Assembly (NCBI GenBank): GCA_900555165.1
Contig: USKE01000108.1
Coordinates: 1-7,432 of the forward strand
Direction of reading: 5' to 3'
Length of the DNA: 7,432 nucleotides
Source of the DNA: an uncultured Porphyromonadaceae bacterium
GTDB lineage: Bacteria > Bacteroidota > Bacteroidia > Bacteroidales > Muribaculaceae
Position numbers and translations under genes: made by a program. Below the pieces are notes generated by a model, which saw only the letters and a program-made list of their open reading frames with translations, was not told where the DNA came from and made no database searches. The first letter of the stretch is position 1. Every line of letters starts with the position of its first letter. Shown one piece after another: positions 1 to 5,618 of this stretch.

Positions 1-488
1 TGACCGCCACCTTCAAGGTAGTGCAAGGTCGCGATGCCTCGCAGGGATCGCTTACCGTCTCGGGCAGGTCATTCACCGTCACCACCCCGGAGATGAAAAT
101 CTGGTACGACGGCAAGACACAGTGGGCCTACTCCCCCTCGGCAAAAGAGGTGAATATCACCATCCCCACCGCCGCCGAAGTCGCCGAATCCAACCCGCTG
201 TCGGTGCTCACCGCCCTCACGCAGTCATATACCTGCCGCAGACTCTCAAGCACCGCCGCCGTCGACAAGATTGAACTCACGCCGCGCAACAAGACCGACA
301 TCTCCAAAGCCGTGATTTCTGTAAACGTGTCGACCGGCATGCCCACCGAGATATTGGCCTACCGCGCCAACGGCGCCGTAACGAAAATCCAGATTCTGAC
401 TGTCAAGGCCGGCAAAAAACTTGCGGCATCAGCATTCAGATTCAATCAGAAACAGTATCCGGGGGTCGAGGTCGTCGACCTGCGCTGA
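1..488 (+). CDS. lolA: LolA-like outer-membrane lipoprotein carrier protein (5' end missing)
   Basis: Likely a periplasmic chaperone that carries lipoproteins from the inner-membrane Lol machinery to the outer membrane. The frame is open from the window edge (first full codon at position 3) to TGA at 486-488, giving 161 visible residues. The signal peptide and first mature strands lie outside the window, since LolA proteins are usually about 200 residues. The family is recognised from a core reading I-W-Y-D-G-K-T-Q-W (W at 102-104 to W at 123-125). It is followed by E-V-N-I-T-I-P-T (147-170) and then an E-x-N-P-L segment, which is the usual order in Bacteroidota LolA-like proteins. The GTG at 21 is not a credible start because the homologous region continues upstream of it. 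trxB follows 44 nt downstream with no terminator between, so the two are probably co-transcribed. A related LolA-fold protein with another cargo cannot be excluded. Confidence 0.85.
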   Translation, partial: TATFKVVQGRDASQGSLTVSGRSFTVTTPEMKIWYDGKTQWAYSPSAKEVNITIPTAAEVAESNPLSVLTALTQSYTCRRLSSTAAVDKIELTPRNKTDISKAVISVNVSTGMPTEILAYRANGAVTKIQILTVKAGKKLAASAFRFNQKQYPGVEVVDLR

Positions 489-532
489 CCCCTGCGTCTC
501 CATAATCCACAAAACACTGTCAACTGAAACTT

Positions 533-1468
533 ATGGAAAAGATAATAACGAAATGCGCAATCATCGGCGGAGGCCCCGCCGGATACACCGCCGCCATATA
601 TGCCTCGCGTTCGGGGTTGAATCCCATCGTCTTCCTGGGCATGCAGCCGGGCGGACAGCTCACCACCACCTCTGAGGTCGAGAATTTTCCGGGTTATCCC
701 GAGGGGGTATCGGGCACCGAACTCGTAGAGGAGATCAGGATGCAGGCCACACGTTTCGGAGCCGATATCCGTCCGGGGCTGGTGACCGATGTTGATTTCT
801 CGAAACGACCGTTCACCCTCACGCTTGACGGTGGCGACACTGTCGAGGCCGACACGGTAATCATAGCCACAGGCGCCTCGGCCAAATACCTTGGCCTCCC
901 CGATGAACAGAAATACATGGGCATGGGCGTATCGGCATGCGCCACATGCGACGGATTCTTCTACCGCAACCGCCGCGTGGCAGTTGTCGGCGGCGGAGAC
1001 ACCGCCTGCGAGGAAGCGCTCTATCTCAGCTCGCTCGCCAAAGAGGTGTTCCTCATCGTGCGCAAGCCCTATCTGCGCGCATCGAAAGTCATGCAGCAGC
1101 GTGTCTTCGACAAAGAGAACATCACCGTGCTGTTCAATACCGTCACAATCGGCCTTTTCGGCGAGGAGGTTCTTGAAGGCGCCGCCGTGGTCGAGCACAA
1201 GGGCGAACCTGAAGAACGTGCATACGAACTGCCAATCGACGGTTTCTTCCTGGCCATCGGCCATACCCCCAACACGGCGCTCTTCAAAGGAAAGCTCGAA
1301 CTCGACGAGGCCGGATATATAAAGGTAGCCTACCCCTCGGGGCGCACCAGCGTCGACGGTGTCTTTGCTGCAGGCGATGTCTGCGACCCTATCTACATGC
1401 AGGCCGTCAACGCCGCCGCCGCCATGGACGCCGAACGTTTCCTCATCAACGCCGGCACCGAAATCTGA
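533..1468 (+). CDS. trxB: Thioredoxin reductase (NADPH)
   Basis: Cytoplasmic flavoenzyme that reduces thioredoxin with NADPH. At 311 residues it has the usual length of the low-molecular-weight bacterial class. Visible motifs, in order: the N-terminal FAD-binding G-G-G-P-A-G (12-17), the Q-P-G-G-Q-L and E-N-F-P-G-Y region (38-55), the redox-active C-A-T-C (136-139), the NADPH-domain G-G-G-D-T-A (153-158), and the C-terminal FAD segment G-V-F-A-A-G-D-V (276-283). The stretch that in E. coli is H-R-R-x3-R and grips the NADPH 2'-phosphate reads V-R-K-P-Y-L-R here (176-182). Positive charges are kept, so NADPH use is still expected. The ATG at 533 is chosen because the Rossmann motif begins at the expected distance from it. 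No Shine-Dalgarno sequence is visible, as is common in Bacteroidota. The gene lies 44 nt after the lolA-like gene and is followed by a terminator-like hairpin, so it probably ends its transcription unit. A long minus-strand open frame over it is a shadow. Confidence 0.97.
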   Translation: MEKIITKCAIIGGGPAGYTAAIYASRSGLNPIVFLGMQPGGQLTTTSEVENFPGYPEGVSGTELVEEIRMQATRFGADIRPGLVTDVDFSKRPFTLTLDGGDTVEADTVIIATGASAKYLGLPDEQKYMGMGVSACATCDGFFYRNRRVAVVGGGDTACEEALYLSSLAKEVFLIVRKPYLRASKVMQQRVFDKENITVLFNTVTIGLFGEEVLEGAAVVEHKGEPEERAYELPIDGFFLAIGHTPNTALFKGKLELDEAGYIKVAYPSGRTSVDGVFAAGDVCDPIYMQAVNAAAAMDAERFLINAGTEI

Positions 1469-1522
1469 CCACATCGCATCCGGCACCGGTGCATGTCATG
1501 TCACCGGGATATTGACCGTAAA

Positions 1523-1557
1523 GAGGGTGTTGCAATTCAAGTTTTTGCAACACCCTC
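1523..1557 (+). terminator. Probable intrinsic terminator after trxB
   Basis: A perfect 13-bp inverted repeat: GAGGGTGTTGCAA at 1523-1535 pairs with TTGCAACACCCTC at 1545-1557 around a 9-nt loop. It begins 54 nt after the trxB stop. The 3' flank (CTTCTATATAATATT) is AT-rich but lacks a clean run of T, so termination efficiency is uncertain. A weaker 6-bp stem just upstream (CCGGTG 1486-1491 with CACCGG 1502-1507, 10-nt loop) may belong to the same 3' structure or protect the transcript end. The position between a finished gene and a new promoter region supports the terminator reading. Confidence 0.7.
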
Positions 1558-1622
1558 CTTCTATATAATATTCCCTCCCACTTATATTATTGGTGTCGTT
1601 ATATGCTATTCTGAAAAGCCGT

Positions 1623-1630
1623 TAATTTTG
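1623..1630 (+). promoter_or_regulatory. Possible upstream promoter -7 element (TAnnTTTG)
   Basis: TAATTTTG matches the Bacteroidota sigma-ABfr -7 consensus TAnnTTTG exactly. I see no TTTG or TTG at the expected 19-21 nt upstream; the nearest TTGG, at 1590-1593, is too far away. If used, the transcript would start around 1636 and carry a leader of roughly 110 nt containing the complete repeat set at 1677-1708. An eight-base match with two free positions in an AT-rich stretch could be chance. Confidence 0.35.
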
Positions 1631-1662
1631 GAGGCGTCGACGGCAGTTTCACAAATTTTTCT

Positions 1663-1670
1663 TATCTTTG
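1663..1670 (+). promoter_or_regulatory. Probable promoter -7 element for the dsbD operon (TAnnTTTG)
   Basis: TATCTTTG, followed by C and preceded by a T-rich run (ATTTTTCT), is an exact match to the Bacteroidota -7 consensus in its typical setting. The start site is expected near 1675-1678, about 70 nt before the first gene of the unit. No recognisable -33 TTTG or TTG sits 19-21 nt upstream, where the sequence is GC-rich. The promoter may therefore be weak or need an activator. It lies between a terminator-like hairpin and the first dsb gene, which is where a promoter is needed. Confidence 0.6.
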
Positions 1671-1676
1671 CGATGA

Positions 1677-1708
1677 TGCGGCGGTTGCCGCAGGCCGTCA
1701 TGCGGCAA
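1677..1708 (+). other. GC-rich leader with two mutually exclusive hairpins
   Basis: Three complementary segments follow the promoter: TGCGGC (1677-1682), TTGCCGCA (1685-1692) and TGCGGCAA (1701-1708). The middle one can pair with the first (6 bp, GGTT loop) or with the third (8 bp, 8-nt loop 1693-1700), but not with both. The rest of the leader up to the start codon at 1745 is AT-rich and unstructured by eye. A start site near 1675-1678 would place the first segment at or across the 5' end of the RNA. A regulatory role is inference; the repeats are short and GC-rich enough to arise by chance. Confidence 0.35.
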
Positions 1709-1744
1709 ATCACTGAAACCGATTAATAAATTAGAATAAACCGT

Positions 1745-2206
1745 ATGAACAAGTTCCTGACCATTATATTCGGGCTGATTCTCGGCTTTGCAGCCATGCA
1801 GGCACAGACGCCCGACGCCATAAACTGGCGCATCAGCGTGAAGATGAAATCAGCCACCGAAGGCGTGGTGAACCTGCGCGCCGTCATTGCCGACGGCTGG
1901 CATCTTTACGGCACGGAAATGCCCGAGGGTGGCCCGAAAGCCACTTCGTTCAGCTTTGCCGGTAGCGAGGGCGTGAAATTCATCGGCACGCCTAAAGCCG
2001 CCGAGAAACCCATTATGAAACTCGACCCGATGTTCGAAGCCAAAGTGCCTTTCTGGGAGGGGCGTGTGCTGTTTACCCAGCCATTCAAGGTCACCGATCC
2101 GGCCAAGGCCGTGATCAAAGGCTCGGTTAGTTTCATGGGATGCAACGACGAGACCTGCCTCCCCCCGAAGACCCAGACTTTCACGGTAAAAGTACCAAAG
2201 AAATAA
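1745..2206 (+). CDS. Secreted stand-alone DsbD N-terminal (alpha) domain protein
   Basis: A 153-residue protein: a hydrophobic signal peptide (about 1-20, predicted cut after A-M-Q-A before Q-T-P) and then a single domain matching the N-terminal periplasmic domain of DsbD. It aligns without large gaps to residues 21-150 of the DsbD encoded directly downstream, with about 40% identity by eye. Shared landmarks are I-x-W, G-W-H-L-Y-G, P-E-x-G-P-x-A-T-S, K-x-D-P-x-F, F-T-Q, and the cysteine motif G-C-N-D-E-T-C-x-x-P. The two cysteines are four residues apart, as in the downstream DsbD; E. coli DsbD-alpha has five between them. In DsbD this pair accepts electrons from the membrane domain and passes them to periplasmic substrates. 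A similar carrier role here is inference, because there is no membrane domain of its own. It is the first gene after the promoter, and dsbD follows 39 nt later. Upstream of the ATG the sequence is AT-rich without a Shine-Dalgarno. Exact substrate unknown. Confidence 0.88.
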   Translation: MNKFLTIIFGLILGFAAMQAQTPDAINWRISVKMKSATEGVVNLRAVIADGWHLYGTEMPEGGPKATSFSFAGSEGVKFIGTPKAAEKPIMKLDPMFEAKVPFWEGRVLFTQPFKVTDPAKAVIKGSVSFMGCNDETCLPPKTQTFTVKVPKK

Positions 2207-2208
2207 AA

Positions 2209-2225
2209 AGAGGCCCCAGGCCTTT
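2209..2225 (+). other. Short intergenic hairpin between the DsbD-alpha gene and dsbD
   Basis: AGAGGCC (2209-2215) can pair with GGCCTTT (2219-2225) through 7 bp including one G-U, around a 3-nt CCA loop, starting two bases after the stop codon. It is too short and lacks a following T run (AATCATC), so it is probably not a full terminator. It could mark a partial attenuation or processing point giving more of the small upstream protein than of DsbD. Confidence 0.25.
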
Positions 2226-2245
2226 AATCATCAACCAATCAGACG

Positions 2246-4225
2246 ATGCGGAAAATATTCAGTCTGCTAACAGCGCTCGTATTCGGTATCTGCGCCCTCC
2301 AGGCCCAGCAGTTAAGCCCGATAACCTGGCAAGTGTCGGTTGTCGACAATTCGGCCACTTCCGCCACTGTACGCCTCGATGCCAAAATAGCCAAAGGATG
2401 GCATCTTTATGGTCTGCAGCTACCTGAGGATGGACCAAACGCCACATCCATCACGTTCAATCTGCCCGACGGTGTAAAGGCTGACGGACAGCTCACCCCC
2501 TCGCGTGAACCCATCGAGAAATTCGACCCGATTTTCTCGCTGAAACTCTCGTGGTGGGATACCGACGTGTCGTTTACCCAGAAACTCGCCATAGCCGACG
2601 GCAGGACGCATCAGATTTCTGCCAAGGTGTTCTTCCAGGGGTGCAACGACCAGACCTGCATCTCGCCCCAGCGCGAAAGCTATGACCTCACGGTAGGAAC
2701 CGGCGCCGCTGCCGCCGACACCGCCGCGCCCGACTGCGCCGCTGAAACAGCCGACAAGGTTCCCGGCGCACTTGCCACCGACAATGCCGCGGGACAGCAT
2801 ACCGACTGGTGGGCGCCCGTGGAAATCGATGCCGCACAGGCCGAACAGACCGACGTGCAGGGACAGTCGTGGCTGATGATATTCATACTCGGATTTGGCG
2901 GCGGCCTGCTGGCCCTGCTCACTCCCTGCGTATGGCCCATGATTCCGATGACGGTAAGTTTCTTCCTGAAACGCGGCAAATCGAAACGCAAGGCCGTCGG
3001 CGATGCCATCATCTACGGCCTGAGCATCATCGTCATCTACCTCACCCTCGGCATAGCCATCACGCTGATTTTCGGCCCGTCGAAACTCAACGAGCTGGCC
3101 ACCAACGCATGGTTCAACCTCGCGTTCTTCGCCCTGCTGGTTGTGTTCGGCATCTCATTCCTGGGCGGTTTCGACATCACCCTCCCCTCGAAATGGTCTA
3201 ATTCCATCGACTCGAAGGCCGAGACAACCACCGGTCTGCTCAGCATCTTCTTCATGGCGTTCACACTGGCGCTGGTGTCGTTCTCATGCACCGGTCCAAT
3301 CATCGGCACCCTGCTGGTCGAGGCAGTGACGTCGGGCACCCTCATCGGCCCCGCCATCGGCATGGCCGGATTCGCCGTGGCGCTTGCCCTCCCCTTCTCG
3401 CTGTTCGCCATGTTCCCCACCTGGCTCAAGGAGATGCCCAAGTCGGGCGGCTGGCTCAACTCGGTGAAAGTAGTGCTCGGTTTTCTGGAGCTTGCCCTGT
3501 CGCTGAAATTCCTCTCGGTTGCCGACCTGGCCTACGGCTGGGGCATACTTGACCGCGAGGTGGTCGTGAGCCTGTGGATCATCATCTTCGGCCTGCTGGG
3601 CCTCTATCTGCTCGGCAAGCTGAATTTCCCGCACGACACGCCGGTCGACCGTGTATCGATCCCCCGTTTCTTCATGGCACTCGTATCGCTGTCGTTCGCC
3701 ATCTACATGGTGCCCGGCCTCTGGGGCGCTCCGCTCAAGAGCATCAGCGCGTTCGTGCCCCCGGCCTACACCCAGGATTTCAGCCTCTACACCGGCGGCC
3801 AGTTCGAGGAGTTCGACGACTTTGACAAAGGCATGGAATACGCCCGCGACAACCACCGCCCCGTGCTCATCGACTTCTCGGGTTACGGATGCGTGAACTG
3901 CCGCAAGATGGAGGGTGCTGTGTTCGATACCCAGGTGGTCGAGGGCATCATCAAGGAGAATTTCGTGCTCATCAAGCTCATGGTCGACGACAAGGCCGAA
4001 CTCGCCACCCCGATCACAGTCGAGGAGAACGGCCGCAAGGTCACCCTCGAGACCGTGGGCGACAAATGGAGCTACCTCCAGCGCCACAAATTCCAGGCAA
4101 ACTCACAACCCTATTATATAATTCTTGACAACGACGGCCGCGCGCTTACAGCCCCGACATACTATGACGAGAACGTCAACAAGTTTGTAGAATGGCTCAA
4201 AGGCGGCCTCGAAGAATACAAATAA
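2246..4225 (+). CDS. dsbD: Thiol:disulfide interchange protein DsbD (three-domain)
   Basis: Inner-membrane electron conduit that takes electrons from cytoplasmic thioredoxin and delivers them to periplasmic thiol proteins. The 659 residues are, in order: signal peptide (1-20); periplasmic alpha domain (about 21-150) with C133 and C138 in G-C-N-D-Q-T-C; an Ala/Asp-rich linker (about 151-205) with an isolated C164; a membrane domain with about eight hydrophobic segments (near 209-233, 254-277, 289-308, 331-357, 366-389, 405-424, 440-457, 474-493); and a C-terminal thioredoxin-fold domain (about 520-659). The membrane domain keeps both cysteines of the family, C228 in T-P-C-V-W-P and C348 in F-S-C-T-G-P. 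The last domain has C-V-N-C at 549-552 and a Q-P-Y-Y cis-Pro region at 621-624. All six functional cysteines expected for DsbD are present. The protein is about 95 residues longer than the E. coli one, partly in the linker and in an insertion before the cis-Pro loop. ATG at 2246 gives a clean signal peptide. The stop overlaps the mazG start. Confidence 0.96.
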   Translation: MRKIFSLLTALVFGICALQAQQLSPITWQVSVVDNSATSATVRLDAKIAKGWHLYGLQLPEDGPNATSITFNLPDGVKADGQLTPSREPIEKFDPIFSLKLSWWDTDVSFTQKLAIADGRTHQISAKVFFQGCNDQTCISPQRESYDLTVGTGAAAADTAAPDCAAETADKVPGALATDNAAGQHTDWWAPVEIDAAQAEQTDVQGQSWLMIFILGFGGGLLALLTPCVWPMIPMTVSFFLKRGKSKRKAVGDAIIYGLSIIVIYLTLGIAITLIFGPSKLNELATNAWFNLAFFALLVVFGISFLGGFDITLPSKWSNSIDSKAETTTGLLSIFFMAFTLALVSFSCTGPIIGTLLVEAVTSGTLIGPAIGMAGFAVALALPFSLFAMFPTWLKEMPKSGGWLNSVKVVLGFLELALSLKFLSVADLAYGWGILDREVVVSLWIIIFGLLGLYLLGKLNFPHDTPVDRVSIPRFFMALVSLSFAIYMVPGLWGAPLKSISAFVPPAYTQDFSLYTGGQFEEFDDFDKGMEYARDNHRPVLIDFSGYGCVNCRKMEGAVFDTQVVEGIIKENFVLIKLMVDDKAELATPITVEENGRKVTLETVGDKWSYLQRHKFQANSQPYYIILDNDGRALTAPTYYDENVNKFVEWLKGGLEEYK

Positions 4226-5070
4226 TGAACCCCAAGTTTACAGCACATACCCGTCAGGAGAAAATCGAGGCTCTCGGCCGGGTAATCGATGTACTCGACA
4301 CACTGCGTGTCAAATGCCCCTGGGACGCCAAGCAGACAAACGAGTCGCTGCGCCCCAACACGGTCGAAGAGGTTTTCGAACTCTGCGACGCACTCATCCG
4401 CGAGGATAACCCCGAAATCCGCAAAGAACTCGGCGATGTCCTGCTCCATGTGCTTTTCTACGCCCGCATAGGCGAGGAGAAACAGGAATTCGACATCGTT
4501 GACGTGGCCGACTCTCTCGCCAACAAACTCATCTACCGCCACCCCCATGTCTACGGCGACGTGCACGCCGAGACCGCCGGTCAGGTGATGCAGAACTGGG
4601 AACAGCTCAAGATGAAGGAGAAAGACGGCAACAAGACCATACTCTCAGGCGTGCCCGGCGCGTTGCCGGCACTTATCAAGGCCTACCGCGTACAGGAGAA
4701 AGCCGCGAATGCCGGTTTCGACTGGGAACAGCCCGAACAGGTATGGGACAAGGTGCGTGAGGAAATCGACGAGTTCTCGCAGGCCGCCAAAGATGGCAGC
4801 GTGAAAGACATGGAGGCCGAGATGGGCGACGTGTTCTTCTCGCTGGTCAACGCAGCGCGGCTCTACAAGATCATTCCCGAGAACGCACTTGAGAAGACCA
4901 ACAAGAAGTTCATCGCCCGGTTCAACTTCATCGAGCAGGAGGCGCGCCGTCAGGGGCGCAACCTGGCCGACATGACACTCGGCGAGATGGATGCCCTCTG
5001 GAACCGCGCGAAAACCGAATGTGTCGCACCCGGTGACACCACCACAACCGTCAGTGACAATCCCGCTTAA
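4225..5070 (+). CDS. mazG: Nucleoside triphosphate pyrophosphohydrolase MazG
   Basis: Cytoplasmic enzyme that hydrolyses (d)NTPs to NMP and pyrophosphate, cleaning aberrant nucleotides and tempering stress signalling in E. coli. The 281 residues hold two MazG repeats. The first has C-P-W-D (31-34), E-E-x-x-E (48-52) and E-L-G-D (68-71), followed by R-H-P-H-V-Y-G (105-111). The second has E-E-x-x-E (179-183) and E-M-G-D (199-202). Both sets of acidic Mg-binding residues are intact, so both sites could be active. The start is taken at ATG 4225-4227, inside a TAATG that shares one base with the dsbD stop (4223-4225), which points to translational coupling. An in-frame ATG at 4192 would add 11 residues encoded within dsbD and does not fit the family N-terminus. 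The Thr-rich tail (about 268-281) extends past the usual family end and is probably disordered. MazG has no known link to DsbD, so co-transcription may reflect compact gene packing only. Confidence 0.95.
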   Translation: MNPKFTAHTRQEKIEALGRVIDVLDTLRVKCPWDAKQTNESLRPNTVEEVFELCDALIREDNPEIRKELGDVLLHVLFYARIGEEKQEFDIVDVADSLANKLIYRHPHVYGDVHAETAGQVMQNWEQLKMKEKDGNKTILSGVPGALPALIKAYRVQEKAANAGFDWEQPEQVWDKVREEIDEFSQAAKDGSVKDMEAEMGDVFFSLVNAARLYKIIPENALEKTNKKFIARFNFIEQEARRQGRNLADMTLGEMDALWNRAKTECVAPGDTTTTVSDNPA

Positions 5071-5169
5071 ACCATTACGCTCCATACGAGTCTAATTATC
5101 AAATAACGCATGAGATCCGGATCATTCAGGCCGTGTCTCGACAAACCATTCAGTAGATAACCAAAGATT

Positions 5170-5574
5170 ATGAAAGCATTACGCTTGGCCGCCATCCTTC
5201 TCGCCTTCGGCGGAGCCGCAACCTTCATGCCCCAGGCCGCACAGGCACAGGTAAACCAGCTTGGCGCCGAACTCAACATCATCCCCGACAAGGTGACACC
5301 CACCGCCGACGGCATCCGCATCTCCACCGTCATCATGGGTATCCCCGGCTCGGCACACCAGATTGACGGCGTTGACCTCAACGTCGGCACCAAACTCATC
5401 AAGGCCACCGACATCGACGGCGCCAACGTAGAGTTCGAGCGCTCGTTCATCCTCGAGGATACCGGCGCGGCTGTTGTCGAGATCGACTTCCCCTTCAAGG
5501 GCACTCTCCCCAAGACCGCCACAATGACGTTCCACACCACCAAAGGCGACATCACCTCGCCGGCACGCCAGTAA
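5170..5574 (+). CDS. Small secreted protein of unknown function
   Basis: I do not recognise this family. The 134-residue product opens with a convincing signal peptide: K2 and R5, a hydrophobic core at 6-19, and a likely cut after A-Q-A at 24-26. That leaves a mature protein of about 108 residues with no cysteine, so it is neither a lipoprotein nor a redox partner by its own thiols. The mature part alternates hydrophobic and polar residues with many Gly, Asp and Thr, for example the D-L-N-V-G-T-K-L-I-K-A-T-D-I-D-G stretch. This suggests a small beta-sandwich, but that is inference. The ATG at 5170 follows an A-rich segment (AACCAAAGATT) typical of Bacteroidota starts. Upstream, 5071-5169 shows no TAnnTTTG promoter and no terminator, so it may be read from the dsbD-mazG transcript or from an unrecognised promoter. 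topB starts 44 nt downstream. Codon use matches the neighbours, so the gene is probably native. Confidence 0.8.
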   Translation: MKALRLAAILLAFGGAATFMPQAAQAQVNQLGAELNIIPDKVTPTADGIRISTVIMGIPGSAHQIDGVDLNVGTKLIKATDIDGANVEFERSFILEDTGAAVVEIDFPFKGTLPKTATMTFHTTKGDITSPARQ

Positions 5575-5618
5575 CATTTGAATCCCCCTGCCACTCGCGC
5601 CCATGCGGCGCAAACGAT

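Noticed and set aside
446..1486. 346-codon minus-strand open frame over trxB
   Set aside because: It lies antisense to a gene with all TrxB motifs intact. The + frame's preference for C or G at third positions removes stops from this reverse frame, and the product shows no recognisable domain.
1483..1492. Palindrome GCACCGGTGC after trxB
   Set aside because: It has no loop for an RNA hairpin and no partner site. It overlaps the weak stem 1486-1507 already mentioned with the terminator.
1469..1744. Possible small RNA, tRNA or riboswitch in the largest gap
   Set aside because: No cloverleaf, no recognisable riboswitch core and no second promoter-terminator pair. The content is explained by a terminator, promoter elements and a leader.
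3284..4087. 267-codon minus-strand open frame over dsbD
   Set aside because: Antisense to the membrane and C-terminal domains of DsbD. Its His/Glu/Gly-rich composition looks like a codon-bias shadow.
5114..5123. Perfect 10-bp palindrome GATCCGGATC upstream of the small secreted gene
   Set aside because: The symmetry does not extend further (A/A mismatch at the flanks), there is no second copy nearby and no promoter motif to pair it with. A 10-bp palindrome is easily chance.
5597..5611. 5-bp hairpin GCGCC/GGCGC just before topB
   Set aside because: The stem is short, there is no T run, and such GC repeats are frequent in this GC-rich sequence. Too weak to call a terminator or a translation block.
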